DNA of 64,000 bases from Prado023 sp963700475 (GCA_963700475.1 CAVOXR010000015.1:1-64000), one strand, 5' to 3'; counted from the first letter of the stretch, positions 7,869 through 17,940 are shown. The notes: a model not told the origin generated them from the sequence alone. A program made the numbers and translations.

Positions 7869-7910
7869 CAGGCCCTCGCACCCGGTCAATCGACCGATCG
7901 CGGGGGCCTG
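7869..7910 (+). terminator. Terminator after tig
   Basis: An 11-base arm (7869-7879) pairs with 7900-7910 with one mismatch, and an inner 5-bp stem (CGGTC/GACCG) forms within the loop. It lies 33 bases after the tig stop. There is no clear T run, as is usual in high-GC genomes. The rest of the 7836-8086 spacer would hold the clp promoter, which I could not pinpoint. Confidence 0.6.
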
Positions 7911-8086
7911 GTGCGTTGGCCCCCCGGCAGGTGTCCGGGACCGAGGGGAGCGCCCTACCCACGCCCTGAGCGAACAACCGCGGCGCCGGGGAAGCCCCTG
8001 TCGGACCCCCGGGTTATGGTCACTGCAGACGCGATCACCGGGCCGCTGGCCCGCATCCGGATCGCCCCAACCAGCGGAGGTCACCC

Positions 8087-8722
8087 GTGAACGGACTGCC
8101 GTACCCCACCCCGTCGCAGCCTGAGCTGCGCTCCCCGGCACCCACCGGTCCCGGTTTCGACGACTCCGTCTACCAGCGCCTCCTGCGGGAGCGGATCATC
8201 TTCCTGGGCTCGGTCGTCGAGGACCAGGTGGCCAACGCCATCTGCGCCCAGATGCTCCTGCTGGCCGCTGAGGACCCGGACAAGGACATCTACCTGTACA
8301 TCAACTCGCCCGGTGGCTCGGTGTCCGCCGGCATGGCGATCTACGACACGATGCAGTTCGTCAAGAACGACGTCGCGACCGTCGCCATGGGCCTGGCCGC
8401 CTCCATGGGCCAGTTCCTTCTGTGCGCCGGTGCGGAAGGCAAGCGCTACGCCACGCCGCACGCGCGGATCATGATGCACCAGCCGTCCGGCGGCATCGGT
8501 GGCACGGCCTCGGACATCAAGATCCAGGCCGAGCAGATGCTCTACACCAAGAAGAAGATGGCTGAGTTGATCGCCCAGCACACCGGGCAGACCCTGGAGA
8601 CGATCAGCAACGACTCCGACCGCGACCGCTGGTTCACCGCGGACGAGGCCAAGGAGTACGGCTTCGTCGACCACGTGGTGCGCAGCGCGCGCGACGTCTC
8701 CGGAGAGGGCGGCACCGCATGA
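8087..8722 (+). CDS. clpP1: ATP-dependent Clp protease proteolytic subunit 1
   Basis: A 211-residue serine peptidase of family S14. The catalytic Ser sits in GLAASMGQFLL, His in ARIMMHQPSGG and Asp in YGFVDHVV. The start GTG 8087 has GGAGG ten bases upstream. It overlaps clpP2 by ATGA, so the two are translationally coupled. In Actinobacteria ClpP1 and ClpP2 form a mixed double ring that degrades unfolded and tagged proteins fed by ClpX or ClpC. Confidence 0.96.
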   Translation: MNGLPYPTPSQPELRSPAPTGPGFDDSVYQRLLRERIIFLGSVVEDQVANAICAQMLLLAAEDPDKDIYLYINSPGGSVSAGMAIYDTMQFVKNDVATVAMGLAASMGQFLLCAGAEGKRYATPHARIMMHQPSGGIGGTASDIKIQAEQMLYTKKKMAELIAQHTGQTLETISNDSDRDRWFTADEAKEYGFVDHVVRSARDVSGEGGTA

Positions 8723-9396
8723 GCCCGCTGCGCCATTCCGCGACCGACCCCCGAGACCAGGAGCACCTCGTGACCCGAATCCAGCAGCCGTCGGCGCGCT
8801 ACATCCTGCCGGAGTTCCGTGAGCGCACCGCCAACGGCGAGCGCATCATGAACCCGTACGCGAAGCTCTTCGAGGAGCGCATCATCTTCCTCGGGGTCCA
8901 GATCGACGATGCCTCGGCCGACGACGTCATGGCCCAGCTTCTCACTCTGGAGTCGATGGACCCGGATCGCGAGATCTCGATCTACATCAACTCACCCGGT
9001 GGCTCCTACACCGCCATGACGGCCATCTACGACACCATGCAGTTCATCAAGCCGCAGGTGCAGACGGTGTGCCTGGGCCAGGCTGCGTCGGCGGCGGCGG
9101 TCCTCCTGGCGGCGGGCGCCCCTGGCAAGCGGTTCGCGCTGCCGCATGCCCGCGTGCTGATCCACCAGCCGTACACCGAGGGCGGTGGCCAGGGCTCGGA
9201 CATCGAGATCCAGGCCAACGAGATCCTGCGTATGCGCGTGGAGATGGAGGGCATCCTCGCCAAGCACACCGGCCGCACGCCGGAGCAGGTCGCCAAGGAC
9301 ATCGAGCGTGACAAGATCCTGACCGCGGACGACGCGGTCGAGTACGGCGTGATTGACCAGGTCATCGCGTCCCGGAAGATGGCGACAGCGCTCTGA
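8719..9396 (+). CDS. clpP2: ATP-dependent Clp protease proteolytic subunit 2
   Basis: A 225-residue S14 peptidase. Catalytic Ser is in CLGQAASAAAVLL, His in ARVLIHQPYTEG and Asp in YGVIDQVI. NPYAKLFEERIIFLG and the INSPGGS oxyanion strand are present. The start used overlaps the clpP1 stop (ATGA). A GTG at 8770 would give a protein closer to the usual N terminus (beginning near IQQPSARYILPEF), so the first 17 residues are uncertain. It is the partner ring of ClpP1. Confidence 0.95.
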   Translation: MSPLRHSATDPRDQEHLVTRIQQPSARYILPEFRERTANGERIMNPYAKLFEERIIFLGVQIDDASADDVMAQLLTLESMDPDREISIYINSPGGSYTAMTAIYDTMQFIKPQVQTVCLGQAASAAAVLLAAGAPGKRFALPHARVLIHQPYTEGGGQGSDIEIQANEILRMRVEMEGILAKHTGRTPEQVAKDIERDKILTADDAVEYGVIDQVIASRKMATAL

Positions 9397-9510
9397 CGCG
9401 TTCTTGGTACGCGCTGGGCGTAACCCGAACGGCGGGATTATCCGGAGTGGGGCCTGTGCGGCCCCGCGTTCGGGAGGTACCTTCGGAGTCAGTCGAGGAG
9501 AGGAACCAAC

Positions 9511-10815
9511 GTGGCCCGCATCGGTGACGGCGGCGACCTGCTCAAGTGCTCTTTCTGTGGGAAGAGCCAGAAGCAGGTCAAGAAGCTGATCGCCGGCCCC
9601 GGCGTGTACATCTGCGACGAGTGCATCGACCTCTGCAACGAGATCATCGAGGAGGAGCTGCACGAGTCCTCCGACGTGCAGTTCGACGAGCTGCCGAAGC
9701 CGCGGGAGATCTGCCAGTTCCTCGACCAGTACGTGATCGGCCAGGACACAGCCAAGAAGAGCCTGTCCGTCGCGGTGTACAACCACTACAAGCGCGTCCA
9801 GGCCAGCGGCGGCTCCGACCGGCAGCGTGACGAGCAGGTCGAGCTGGCGAAGTCCAACATCCTCCTGCTCGGCCCGACCGGCTCGGGCAAGACGCTGCTC
9901 GCCCAGACCCTGGCCCGGATGCTCAACGTGCCGTTCGCGATCGCCGATGCCACCGCCCTCACCGAGGCCGGCTACGTCGGTGAGGACGTCGAGAACATCC
10001 TGCTCAAGCTGATCCAGGCCGCGGACTACGACGTCAAGAAGGCCGAGACCGGGATCGTCTACATCGACGAGATCGACAAGGTCGCCCGCAAGAGCGAGAA
10101 CCCGTCGATCACCCGCGACGTGTCCGGCGAGGGCGTCCAGCAGGCGCTGCTGAAGATCCTCGAGGGCACGACTGCCTCGGTCCCGCCGCAGGGCGGGCGC
10201 AAGCACCCCCATCAGGAGTTCATCCAGATCGACACCACGAACGTCCTGTTCATCGTGGGCGGTGCGTTCCCCGGCTTGGACAAGATCATCGAGTCGCGGA
10301 TCGGCCGCAAGTCCATCGGGTTCATGCCCGAGGAGCTCGACCCGCGTCTCGAGGGCCGCGGCACGTCAGCCTCGGAGATCTTCGCCAAGGTGATGCCCGA
10401 GGACCTGTTGAAGTTCGGGATGATCCCGGAGTTCGTCGGCCGGCTCCCCGTCTTCACCTCGGTCAACAGCCTGGACAAGGACGCCCTCGTGCAGGTGCTC
10501 ACGGAGCCGAAGAACGCGCTCGTGCGTCAGTACCAGCGCCTGTTCGAGCTCGACGGGGTCCAGCTCGAGTTCAGCGATGACGCCCTGGACGCGATCGCCG
10601 AGCAGGCCACCCTGCGTGGGACTGGGGCACGTGGACTGCGCGCCATCCTCGAGGAGGTCCTGCTCAACGTGATGTACGACGTGCCGTCCCGCAAGGACGT
10701 CGGGCGCGTGGTCATCACCGGTGAGGTCGTCAAGGACAACGTGAACCCGACGCTGTTGCCGCGCGAGGCGCCGGCGGCGCCTGCACGACGCAGCCGCCAG
10801 GAGAAGACCGCCTGA
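9511..10815 (+). CDS. clpX: ATP-dependent Clp protease ATP-binding subunit ClpX
   Basis: 434 residues. The N-terminal zinc-binding domain has CSFCGKSQ and CDECIDLC, binding substrates and adaptors. The AAA+ core has Walker A GPTGSGKTLLAQT, Walker B IVYIDEIDK, pore loop GYVGEDVENI and the ClpP-binding IGF-type loop at IGRKSIGFMPEE. It unfolds proteins and threads them into ClpP1P2. GGAG precedes the GTG start, and the 114-base gap from clpP2 holds its own probable promoter. A 143-base convergent spacer follows with no clear gene. Confidence 0.97.
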   Translation: MARIGDGGDLLKCSFCGKSQKQVKKLIAGPGVYICDECIDLCNEIIEEELHESSDVQFDELPKPREICQFLDQYVIGQDTAKKSLSVAVYNHYKRVQASGGSDRQRDEQVELAKSNILLLGPTGSGKTLLAQTLARMLNVPFAIADATALTEAGYVGEDVENILLKLIQAADYDVKKAETGIVYIDEIDKVARKSENPSITRDVSGEGVQQALLKILEGTTASVPPQGGRKHPHQEFIQIDTTNVLFIVGGAFPGLDKIIESRIGRKSIGFMPEELDPRLEGRGTSASEIFAKVMPEDLLKFGMIPEFVGRLPVFTSVNSLDKDALVQVLTEPKNALVRQYQRLFELDGVQLEFSDDALDAIAEQATLRGTGARGLRAILEEVLLNVMYDVPSRKDVGRVVITGEVVKDNVNPTLLPREAPAAPARRSRQEKTA

Positions 10816-10958
10816 CCCGAACGGCGTTTGGTGCCCCGTTGCGGGTGGGCTCGTGAAACGTGGGCGCGCAGCCGCGTGCTACCGAGTCGACCGTCGGAGG
10901 GAAGTTGAGCGCGCACCGGCCCTGACGGACTGGCCGCTCGCGCTCAGCTACCGAACCG

Positions 10959-12428
10959 CTACGCCCCGGTCACCGTCGAGCGCAGCTGGTTGGTCAGCGC
11001 CTGCGCTTCCTCCACGGACATGGCCACCGAGTACGTCTGGCCGCGCTTGCCGCTGGCCGACCACACGCAGAAGGAGCCTGGCTGCGCGTTGGGGATGGCC
11101 TCGACTGCCGCGCACGTGATGCCCTCGTTCGCGCCTGTTCCCGCGACCGAGGCGGCGACAGTGGCCCCGGTGCGCTCGGCCCAGGCGGCGATCTGCCCCA
11201 CCGCCTCGGCCGGGGCGCCCATGGTGGTGCCCATCGCGGCCATCGCCAGTGGGCCCTCAGCGACAGTTCCGTACGCGTTGGTCACGGTCACTCCGGCTGG
11301 GCGCAGGCCGAACCCCAGGAGGGTCTCGAGCTCGGATCCGACCGCGGGATTCGTGATGGTGACCAGATCGCCCACCGTTGCCGGGAGGGACAGCTCGGTG
11401 GCCGGGACGACGACCGGATCGCTGGAGGCCATGACCTTGGGGCCGACGACCGCAGCGGCGCCGATGGCAACAACCGCGATGAGCCCGAGGGTGGCCGCCT
11501 TGACCGGGAAGGATCGACGGGGCTTCTTCGCCGGGGCGCTCGCTTCGGTAGGCGGCGTCCCTGCGGGAGCTGGGAACTGGCCGGCGGCGATCATGTCAGC
11601 CCACCACGAGAGGAGGGCCACGTGCTCCGGGCTGAGCTCGGCCCTCTCGGGGGACTTCCACTCGCTGCTTGGCCCCTCGGGCGCGGGGGTCTCCGACGGG
11701 GCGGTCGGGGCTACGGCCTGGGCGGCAGGGGGTTCAGTGAGTGTTCGCGTGTCCGCCTCCGGGGCGTAGGCGGTAGCCGTTGCCATCCCGCCCGCTGCCT
11801 GAGGCTCCGATGTACGGGGAGCGGGCAGTGCCGGTGCCCCATAGGCGGCCATCGCCGGCCCTGCCCCGCCGGTCGCGGTCGAGGCGGGCGGCGGGGATGC
11901 CGGCCAGCCCTGCCCGTACGCAGGTCCGGCCGTCGAGCCGGGGACCGGGGCCTGGGCAGGCGCGGCGGCCGGCGCCGCCGTCATTGCTGCCAGCCCTGCA
12001 GCCGGTGCAGCCGGGTACCTCGAAGGCTCGGGCGCGTAGCCCTGGTCCGGGTGCCCGTATCCGGCCGGCACGGCCGGGGCCGGGGCGCCCGCCATCCCAG
12101 CGCCGACCAGACCAGCGCCAGCCATGGCGTAAGCGGGCTCGGGCGCGGACACCATGTGCGTCGGCGCGGCCGGCGGCGCGGAGGAGAGAGCAGCCCACTG
12201 CTCCGGGACCTGCGAGGGGGCTTGCGGTTCGAGGGCCTGCGAGACAGCCTCATCCACCGCAGCTACGGGGGCATCGGCGATCAGCTCGGGTGCCGGGTAC
12301 TCGGGTTCGGCTGCGGCGGGCTCGGCCCACTCGGGCAGCGACCGTCCGGGAAGGATGGTCATCCCGACCGTGTCAAAGGGCAGTGCAGCCCCCGTGGTGG
12401 GGGACGACTTCGTAGACCTGCGACCCAT
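10959..12428 (-). CDS. Uncharacterised Pro/Ala-rich single-pass membrane protein
   Basis: About 489 residues from ATG 12428, which has GGAGAG seven bases upstream. Residues about 30-300 are low complexity (Ala, Pro, Gly). A short ordered motif follows (ALLSWWADMIAAGQFPAPAG), then a basic stop (KKPRRSFPVKAA) and one membrane helix (LGLIAVVAIGAAAVVG). The outer C-terminal domain of about 140 residues has two cysteines (ITCAAVEA, GSFCVWSA) that could pair. The topology is inside-disordered, outside-folded. No family is recognised. It is convergent with clpX and lies downstream of valS with its own ribosome site. Confidence 0.75.
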   Translation of the reverse strand: MGRRSTKSSPTTGAALPFDTVGMTILPGRSLPEWAEPAAAEPEYPAPELIADAPVAAVDEAVSQALEPQAPSQVPEQWAALSSAPPAAPTHMVSAPEPAYAMAGAGLVGAGMAGAPAPAVPAGYGHPDQGYAPEPSRYPAAPAAGLAAMTAAPAAAPAQAPVPGSTAGPAYGQGWPASPPPASTATGGAGPAMAAYGAPALPAPRTSEPQAAGGMATATAYAPEADTRTLTEPPAAQAVAPTAPSETPAPEGPSSEWKSPERAELSPEHVALLSWWADMIAAGQFPAPAGTPPTEASAPAKKPRRSFPVKAATLGLIAVVAIGAAAVVGPKVMASSDPVVVPATELSLPATVGDLVTITNPAVGSELETLLGFGLRPAGVTVTNAYGTVAEGPLAMAAMGTTMGAPAEAVGQIAAWAERTGATVAASVAGTGANEGITCAAVEAIPNAQPGSFCVWSASGKRGQTYSVAMSVEEAQALTNQLRSTVTGA

Positions 12429-12524
12429 GGCGGACTCTCCTCGGTGCTGGCGCCTTTGCTGGGTCATCGGACCCACAGGGCACCGGCTTGAGCACCGGGG
12501 GCCACCGTCGTGAGGGGACGCCTG

Positions 12525-15110
12525 TCAGGCGGTGGTCTCGGCCAGGTCGATCCGGGTGCTCGGCTCACCCTCGCCGATGCGCAGGTCAGCGATCCGCCCG
12601 GCGGCCGAGATGTCGGTGCGCGCGCTGCTGACACGGGCTGCAGTCTCGACCGGGCGCAGGACCTCGGCGTAGGAGACCTCGGCGCGCATCGAGACCTTCG
12701 CCTCCGACTTGGCCTTGCGGATCGCGCTGAGGACGTCAGCGACCTCCGCGACCAGGATCGGCTGGCCGTCCTGGGCGATGCTGGCGACCTCGTCGGAGGT
12801 GGGCCAGGCTGCGTGGTGCACGGACCCCTCCTGCCACCAGGCCCAGACCTCCTCGGTCACGAACGGCAGGAACGGCGCGAAGAGGCGCAACTGCACGCTC
12901 AGGGCGGTGGCCAGCGAAGCCCGCGCGGACGCGGCGGCCTCAGGCCCCTGGGCACCGTAGGCGCGGTCCTTCACCAGCTCGAGGTAGTCGTCGCAGAACG
13001 ACCAGAAGTAGGTCTCGGCCAGCTCGAGCGCGCGGGTGTAGTTGTAGTCCTCGAACGCCGCCGTGGCCTCGGTCACGACCTCGGCGAGGGCCGCCAGCTG
13101 CGCGCGATCCAGCGGGTGCGTCACGGCCTCCGGCTGGTTCGCCGCGGCCGCGTCCACTCCCTGCCCGAGCACGAAGCGGCTCGCGTTGAGGATCTTGATC
13201 GCCAGGCGCCGCCCGATCTTCATCTGGCCCTCGTCGAAGGCCGTGTCGGTGCCGGGTCGCCCAGAGGCCGCCCAGTAGCGCACCGCATCCGAGCCGTGCT
13301 TCTCCAGCAGGTCGACCGGGGTCACCACGTTGCCCTTGGACTTCGACATCTTCTTGCGGTCCGGATCGAGGATCCAGCCGGAGATGGCCGCGTGCGCCCA
13401 GGGCAGGCGATCGTCCTCGAGGTGCGAGCGCACGACGGAGGAGAACAGCCAGGTCCGGATGATCTCGTGGGCCTGCGGGCGCAGGTCCATCGGGGAGACG
13501 GCGGCCCACAGCTCGGGGTCTCGCTCCCAGCCGCCGCAGATCTGCGGGCTCAGGCTCGAGGTGGCCCAGGTGTCCATCACGTCGGGGTCCCCGATGAAGC
13601 CGCCCGGCTGGCCGCGCTGGGCCTCATCGAATCCCGCTGGCGCCTCGGCAGAGGGGTCCACGGGCAGCGCCGACTCCTCGGGCGTGATCACCTGGTGGTA
13701 GTCCGGGTTGCCATGGGGGTCGACGCGGTACCACAGCGGGATCGGCACGCCGAAGAACCGCTGGCGGCTGATCAGCCAGTCACCGGCGAGCCCGGAGACC
13801 CAGTTCTGGTACCGGATGGCCATGTTCGCCGGGTGCCATGACAGCTGCTCGCCACGGGCCAGCATCTCCGCGCGCAGGTCGGCATCCCGGCCACCGTTGC
13901 GGATGTACCACTGCCGGGTGGTCACGATCTCCAGCGGGCGCTCGCCCTTCTCGAAGAACTTGACCGGGTGGGTGATCGCGCGGGGCTCGCCGTCGAGCCA
14001 CCCCGCGGATCCGAGCAGCTCGACCACCTGCTTCTTCGCGGAGAAGGCGGTCATGCCGGCGATCGACGCGTAGGCCTCACGGCCCGACTCGCGGGTGATC
14101 CAGTCGGGGGTCTCGGGCAGGATACGGCCGTCCCAGCCGATGATCGGTCGGGTCGCCAGGGCGAGCTCGCGCCACCACGTGACGTCGGTGGTGTCGCCGA
14201 ACGTGCAGATCATGGCGATGCCGGAGCCCTTCTCAGGGTCGGCGAGATGGTGGGCGACGACCGGCACCTCCACGCCGAACACCGGAGTGGTCACGGTGGT
14301 GCCGAAGTGCTTCTGGTAGCGCTCGTCGTCGGGGTGCGCGACCAGTGCCACGCACGCGGCGAGCAGCTCGGGGCGGGTGGTCTCGATGTGCACCGCGCCG
14401 GAGCCGTCCGAGTACGGGAACGCGATCCGGTGGTACTCGCCGGGCATCTCGCGGTCCTCGAGCTCGGCCTGGGCCACAGCCGTGCGGAACGTGACGTCCC
14501 ACAACGTGGGCGCCTCCGCCTGGTAGGCCTCGCCGCGGGCGAGGTTGCGCAGGAAGGCCTTCTGGGACGCGGATCGGGCCTTGGCATCGATGGTCTGGTA
14601 CGTCTGCGTCCAGTCCACCGAGAGGCCGAGCTGGCGGAACAGCGCCTCGAACGCCTTCTCGTCCTCGAGGGTCAGCTGCTCGCAGAGCTCGATGAAGTTG
14701 CGCCGGCTGATCGCGACCTGCTTCTTCGGGTCCGGCTTCTCCGGCGGCGTGAAGTCCGGGTCGTGGTGCAGCGTCGGCTCGCAGCGCACGCCGTAGTAGT
14801 TCTGCACGCGGCGCTCGGTCGGCAGGCCGTTGTCGTCCCAGCCCATCGGGTAGAAGACGTCGAAGCCCTGCATGCGCTTGTACCGCGCGATGAGGTCGGT
14901 GTGCGTGTAGGAGAACACGTGGCCGACGTGCAGGGATCCCGAGACGGTGGGCGGCGGGGTGTCGATCGAGTACACCTCGGAGCGCGGCCGGGTGCGATCG
15001 AAGCGGTAGGTCGCATCGGCCTCCCAGCGCTCGGACCAGACCGACTCGATCCCGTCGATGGACGGCTTCTCGGGGATGCGTGCGGCGGGGGCGTCCGGCG
15101 TCTGGCTCAT
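12525..15110 (-). CDS. valS: Valyl-tRNA synthetase
   Basis: About 861 residues, class I synthetase. The HIGH-type motif is GSLHVGHVFSYTHTD and the second signature is KMSKSKGN. Between them lies the CP1 editing domain (IETTRPELLAACVALVAHPD). The C-terminal anticodon-binding region includes WAWWQEGSVH. I use ATG 15110 (MSQTPDAP); an upstream ATG at 15149 would add 13 residues that do not look conserved. No strong ribosome site is visible. It charges tRNA-Val in the cytoplasm. The adjacent downstream gene is the Pro/Ala-rich membrane protein. Confidence 0.95.
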   Translation of the reverse strand: MSQTPDAPAARIPEKPSIDGIESVWSERWEADATYRFDRTRPRSEVYSIDTPPPTVSGSLHVGHVFSYTHTDLIARYKRMQGFDVFYPMGWDDNGLPTERRVQNYYGVRCEPTLHHDPDFTPPEKPDPKKQVAISRRNFIELCEQLTLEDEKAFEALFRQLGLSVDWTQTYQTIDAKARSASQKAFLRNLARGEAYQAEAPTLWDVTFRTAVAQAELEDREMPGEYHRIAFPYSDGSGAVHIETTRPELLAACVALVAHPDDERYQKHFGTTVTTPVFGVEVPVVAHHLADPEKGSGIAMICTFGDTTDVTWWRELALATRPIIGWDGRILPETPDWITRESGREAYASIAGMTAFSAKKQVVELLGSAGWLDGEPRAITHPVKFFEKGERPLEIVTTRQWYIRNGGRDADLRAEMLARGEQLSWHPANMAIRYQNWVSGLAGDWLISRQRFFGVPIPLWYRVDPHGNPDYHQVITPEESALPVDPSAEAPAGFDEAQRGQPGGFIGDPDVMDTWATSSLSPQICGGWERDPELWAAVSPMDLRPQAHEIIRTWLFSSVVRSHLEDDRLPWAHAAISGWILDPDRKKMSKSKGNVVTPVDLLEKHGSDAVRYWAASGRPGTDTAFDEGQMKIGRRLAIKILNASRFVLGQGVDAAAANQPEAVTHPLDRAQLAALAEVVTEATAAFEDYNYTRALELAETYFWSFCDDYLELVKDRAYGAQGPEAAASARASLATALSVQLRLFAPFLPFVTEEVWAWWQEGSVHHAAWPTSDEVASIAQDGQPILVAEVADVLSAIRKAKSEAKVSMRAEVSYAEVLRPVETAARVSSARTDISAAGRIADLRIGEGEPSTRIDLAETTA

Positions 15111-15165
15111 GGGGCGCGATTCTACTGGGGCTCCGAAGGCCGGCCTCACACGCCGAATGCGGGGA

Positions 15166-15627
15166 TCAGGCCAGGCGACGGGCGTAGGTCAGATCCAACG
15201 CCATGAGGGCCAACCCCTGGCCGACCACGGCGAGGCCGTGCCCGCGTGCCGCCTCAGGGGAGACCCGTCCGCCGAAGGTGGTCCGGTGGTGGGCCACATG
15301 CGCGCCCGCGGCGACGTAGACCACATCGAGCCCCGCGTTGACCAGCAGCGTCCGGCGCAGGCCGGCCGCCTCGGCCGGATGGGTTCGCGAGCGCCACACG
15401 CCGAATCCTGCGATCCCCAGGTTGATCGCGCCCCACGCAGCGGTCTGCTGCCCGAACGCGCGCGGCCCCGGGCGAGATGACGCGACGGAGACGAGCCCGC
15501 CGACCACCACGCTCGACGCGCCGAGGACCGCCAGCGTCCGCGTGAGCGAGGCTGCGACTGCGGGCCCCCGGTCGGGCGTTGTGGCCGGGGGCATGGGGGC
15601 GAGCGGCTCGGTGGTCGTCGCGGTCAT
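15166..15627 (-). CDS. Small multi-pass membrane protein
   Basis: 153 residues starting at ATG 15627 with GGAGG seven bases before it. After a Pro/Thr-rich N terminus come four hydrophobic segments (TLAVLGASSVVVGGLV, GAINLGIAGFGVW, LLVNAGLDVVYVAAGA, AVVGQGLALMALDL). The last residues are DLTYARRLA. It resembles small actinobacterial membrane proteins of unknown function (DUF6992-like, a weak recollection). It is divergent from folC across 91 bases, so they may share a promoter region. Confidence 0.75.
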   Translation of the reverse strand: MTATTTEPLAPMPPATTPDRGPAVAASLTRTLAVLGASSVVVGGLVSVASSRPGPRAFGQQTAAWGAINLGIAGFGVWRSRTHPAEAAGLRRTLLVNAGLDVVYVAAGAHVAHHRTTFGGRVSPEAARGHGLAVVGQGLALMALDLTYARRLA

Positions 15628-15718
15628 CCGGGTCCCTCCGGTCGGGGTCCCCAATCTAGGGCCCGCGCTCGCGACCTGCTGCTCGGCAGCGCCCCCGCGG
15701 GGATGCGACGATGGCCCC

Positions 15719-17279
15719 GTGACCACTGACCCCACCGACCGGCTGCACCGCTTCGGCGAGGTGCGCCACGAGCTCGAGGCGCGCTGGCCCGAGTCGCAGA
15801 TCTCCCCGACCCTGGACCGGATCCGGACGCTCACGCAGTTCCTCGGCGACCCACAGCGCGCGTACCCCGTGATCCACGTGACCGGGACGAACGGCAAGAC
15901 GTCGACGGCGCGGATGATCGAATCGCTGCTGCGGGCGTTCGGGCTGCACACCGGCCTGATCACCTCGCCGCACCTGTCCGACCTGCGTGAGCGGATCCGG
16001 ATCGACGGCGAGCCCATCAGCATCGACGCCTTCCTCGACATCTACGACGAGGTGGCGCCCGTGCTGGCGATGGCCGACGAGGCCAGCGAGCTCGAGGGCG
16101 GCCCACGGCTGAGCTTCTTCGAGGTGATGACCGGCCTGGCGTTCGCGGCGTTCGCCGATGCGCCGGTCGACGTCGCCGTTGTCGAGGTCGGCATGGGCGG
16201 GACCTGGGACGCGACCAACGTGGCCGACGGCCAGGTCGCGGTGATCATGCCGATCGGGATGGATCACTCCGACTACCTGGGAGACACCCTGGCCGATATC
16301 GCCGGGGAGAAGGCGGGGATCATCAAGCCCACGTCATCGGTCGTCCTGGCCGCGCAGGACGACCAGGCCATGGAGGTGCTGGCCGCTGCTGCGTCCCAGA
16401 TGGAGGCGCCCACGTCCGTCGAGGGGATCCACTTCGGGGTGCTCGAGCGGCTGGTCGCCGTCGGTGGGCAGCAGATCACGCTTCGTGGGCTGGGCGCGGA
16501 CTACGAGGAGGTCTTCCTCCCGCTGTTCGGCGGCCACCAGGCGCGCAACGCGGTCGCTGCCCTCGCCGCCGTCGAGTCCTTCTTCGGCATCACGTCGTCG
16601 CCGAACCGGGCCGACGCGGCCGACGCGGCCGATGCGGTCCCGGGCACCACCAGCCCGATCGACATCCGGGATGGGGCCGGGGCCGAGGGCGTCGCCACCG
16701 ACATCCCCGTGCCCATGGCCGGCCGGCGCCTGGACCCGGTCGTGGTCCGGGCGGGGCTGGCGGCCGTCACGTCGCCGGGCCGGCTCGAGATCGTGCGCCG
16801 GGCGCCCACGGTGGTGGTGGACGCCGCCCACAACGTAGCGGGAGCGCAGGCGCTGGCTGCGGCCGTCGCGGACTCGTTCGCGTTCACCTCGTCGGTGGCG
16901 GTGGTCGGCATCCTCGCGGACAAGGACGCCGGCAGGCATCCTCGCCGCCCTCGACCCCATCATCGACATGGTCGTCATCACCCGGTCGAGCTCGCCGCGG
17001 GCACTGCCCGTTGCGGAGCTGGCCGCCATCGCCGCCGAGGTCCTCGGCGAGGAGCGGGTGGAGGCGGTCGAGCGCCTCGACGCTGCCCTGGAGCGTGCGA
17101 TCGAGCTGGCGGAGGTCGGGTCGCCGGCCGGGGTCGGCGCCGGCGTGATCGTCACCGGGTCGGTCACGATGGCCGGTGAGGCGCGACTGCTCCTCGGTGC
17201 CGAGTCGGGGCATGAGTCCGGAGCCACGAGGTCTGAGCACGGCGCACCCCGCGGCCGGGCGCCGGAGGGCTGGGAATGA
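15719..17279 (+). CDS. folC: Bifunctional folylpolyglutamate synthase / dihydrofolate synthase, one frameshift
   Basis: Starts at GTG 15719. The ATP-binding loop is HVTGTNGKTSTARM, and SPHLSDLRERIRIDG and VGMGGTWDATN are Mur-ligase family motifs. The C-terminal domain starts at VVVDAAHN. The frame breaks near 16930 by one extra base (VGILADKDA continues as ILAALDPIIDMVVITRS in the next frame) and runs to TGA 17277. The enzyme adds glutamates to folates and converts dihydropteroate to dihydrofolate. An unusual Asp/Ala-rich insert lies at about 16590-16730, between the central and C-terminal domains. The stop overlaps the DUF4233 start. Confidence 0.9.
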
Positions 17280-17596
17280 GGGTCCTGACCTCCAGCGTCC
17301 TGATCATGCAGGCGATCGTCCTGCTGCTGGCCATCCCGGTGGCGGTCGTGGCCGGAGGGCAGCCCGCGTGGGTCGGTTGGCTGTTCGCGGTCCTCGCCCT
17401 GGCGTGCGCCGTTCTGCCCGGGATGTTCCGTCGCCCGTTCTTCGTCCCCGTGGGCTGGGGCCTGCAGGTCGCGACCATCGCGTGCGGCTTCCTCGTCGGC
17501 TGGATGATGTTCGTGCTCGGTGCGGTGTTCGCCGCCCTGTGGTGGACCGCCCTGCGCCTGGGCCGCAAGGCCGAGGCCGCCCAAGCCGCGAGCTGA
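17276..17596 (+). CDS. DUF4233 family membrane protein
   Basis: 106 residues, three to four membrane segments and a basic tail (RLGRKAEAAQAAS). The ATG overlaps the folC stop (ATGA), as is conserved between folC and ndk in Actinobacteria. The motif GMFRRPFFVPVGWGLQ is typical of DUF4233. Function unknown. Confidence 0.85.
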   Translation: MRVLTSSVLIMQAIVLLLAIPVAVVAGGQPAWVGWLFAVLALACAVLPGMFRRPFFVPVGWGLQVATIACGFLVGWMMFVLGAVFAALWWTALRLGRKAEAAQAAS

Positions 17597-17704
17597 CCGC
17601 TCGCCCCACCAGGGTTGACGGGTGGTGGCCCACCCACCCGTCCACGCCGCACCCGCGCCCGCGCCCCGCCCCCGCTCCTCGCCCTCCGCCCACGGTCCGG
17701 CCAG

Positions 17705-17793
17705 CTCCCGATTCGTCCGCTTTTCGGACGATCGACGCTCCGAAAGACGGACGAATCAAGGGTCGAGCCGCGCGAAAGCGGACGAATCGGGAG
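17705..17793. repeat. Nested inverted repeats in the DUF4233-ndk spacer
   Basis: In the 344-base spacer 17597-17940 I see no gene. 17705-17723 is a perfect 19-base inverted match to 17775-17793. Inside it, 17710-17728 pairs with 17739-17757 except for two bases. The unit GGACGAATC therefore occurs three times in two orientations. An 18-base part (17765-17782) recurs inverted at 38863-38880 before proA. Three copies of GGCGTTCGGG follow at about 17814-17852. The hairpins could end transcription from folC, but the shared sequence suggests a dispersed element. Confidence 0.65.
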
Positions 17794-17940
17794 AGGGGTT
17801 CGAAGCGGCGTTCGGGCGGCAGTCGGGTGGCGTTCGGGCGGCGTTCGGGGTGGTGACGGGCGTCGGGGGCACCCTCGTGCGGCAGGTAGGCTTGGCCGCC
17901 TTGAGGGCGGAGGCTCCGCCCGCCTGCGCAGGAGGCACGA

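Noticed and set aside
17597..17940. CRISPR array in the repeat-rich ndk spacer
   Set aside because: Repeats are short, inverted and unevenly spaced, without unique spacers of constant length, and no cas genes are near.
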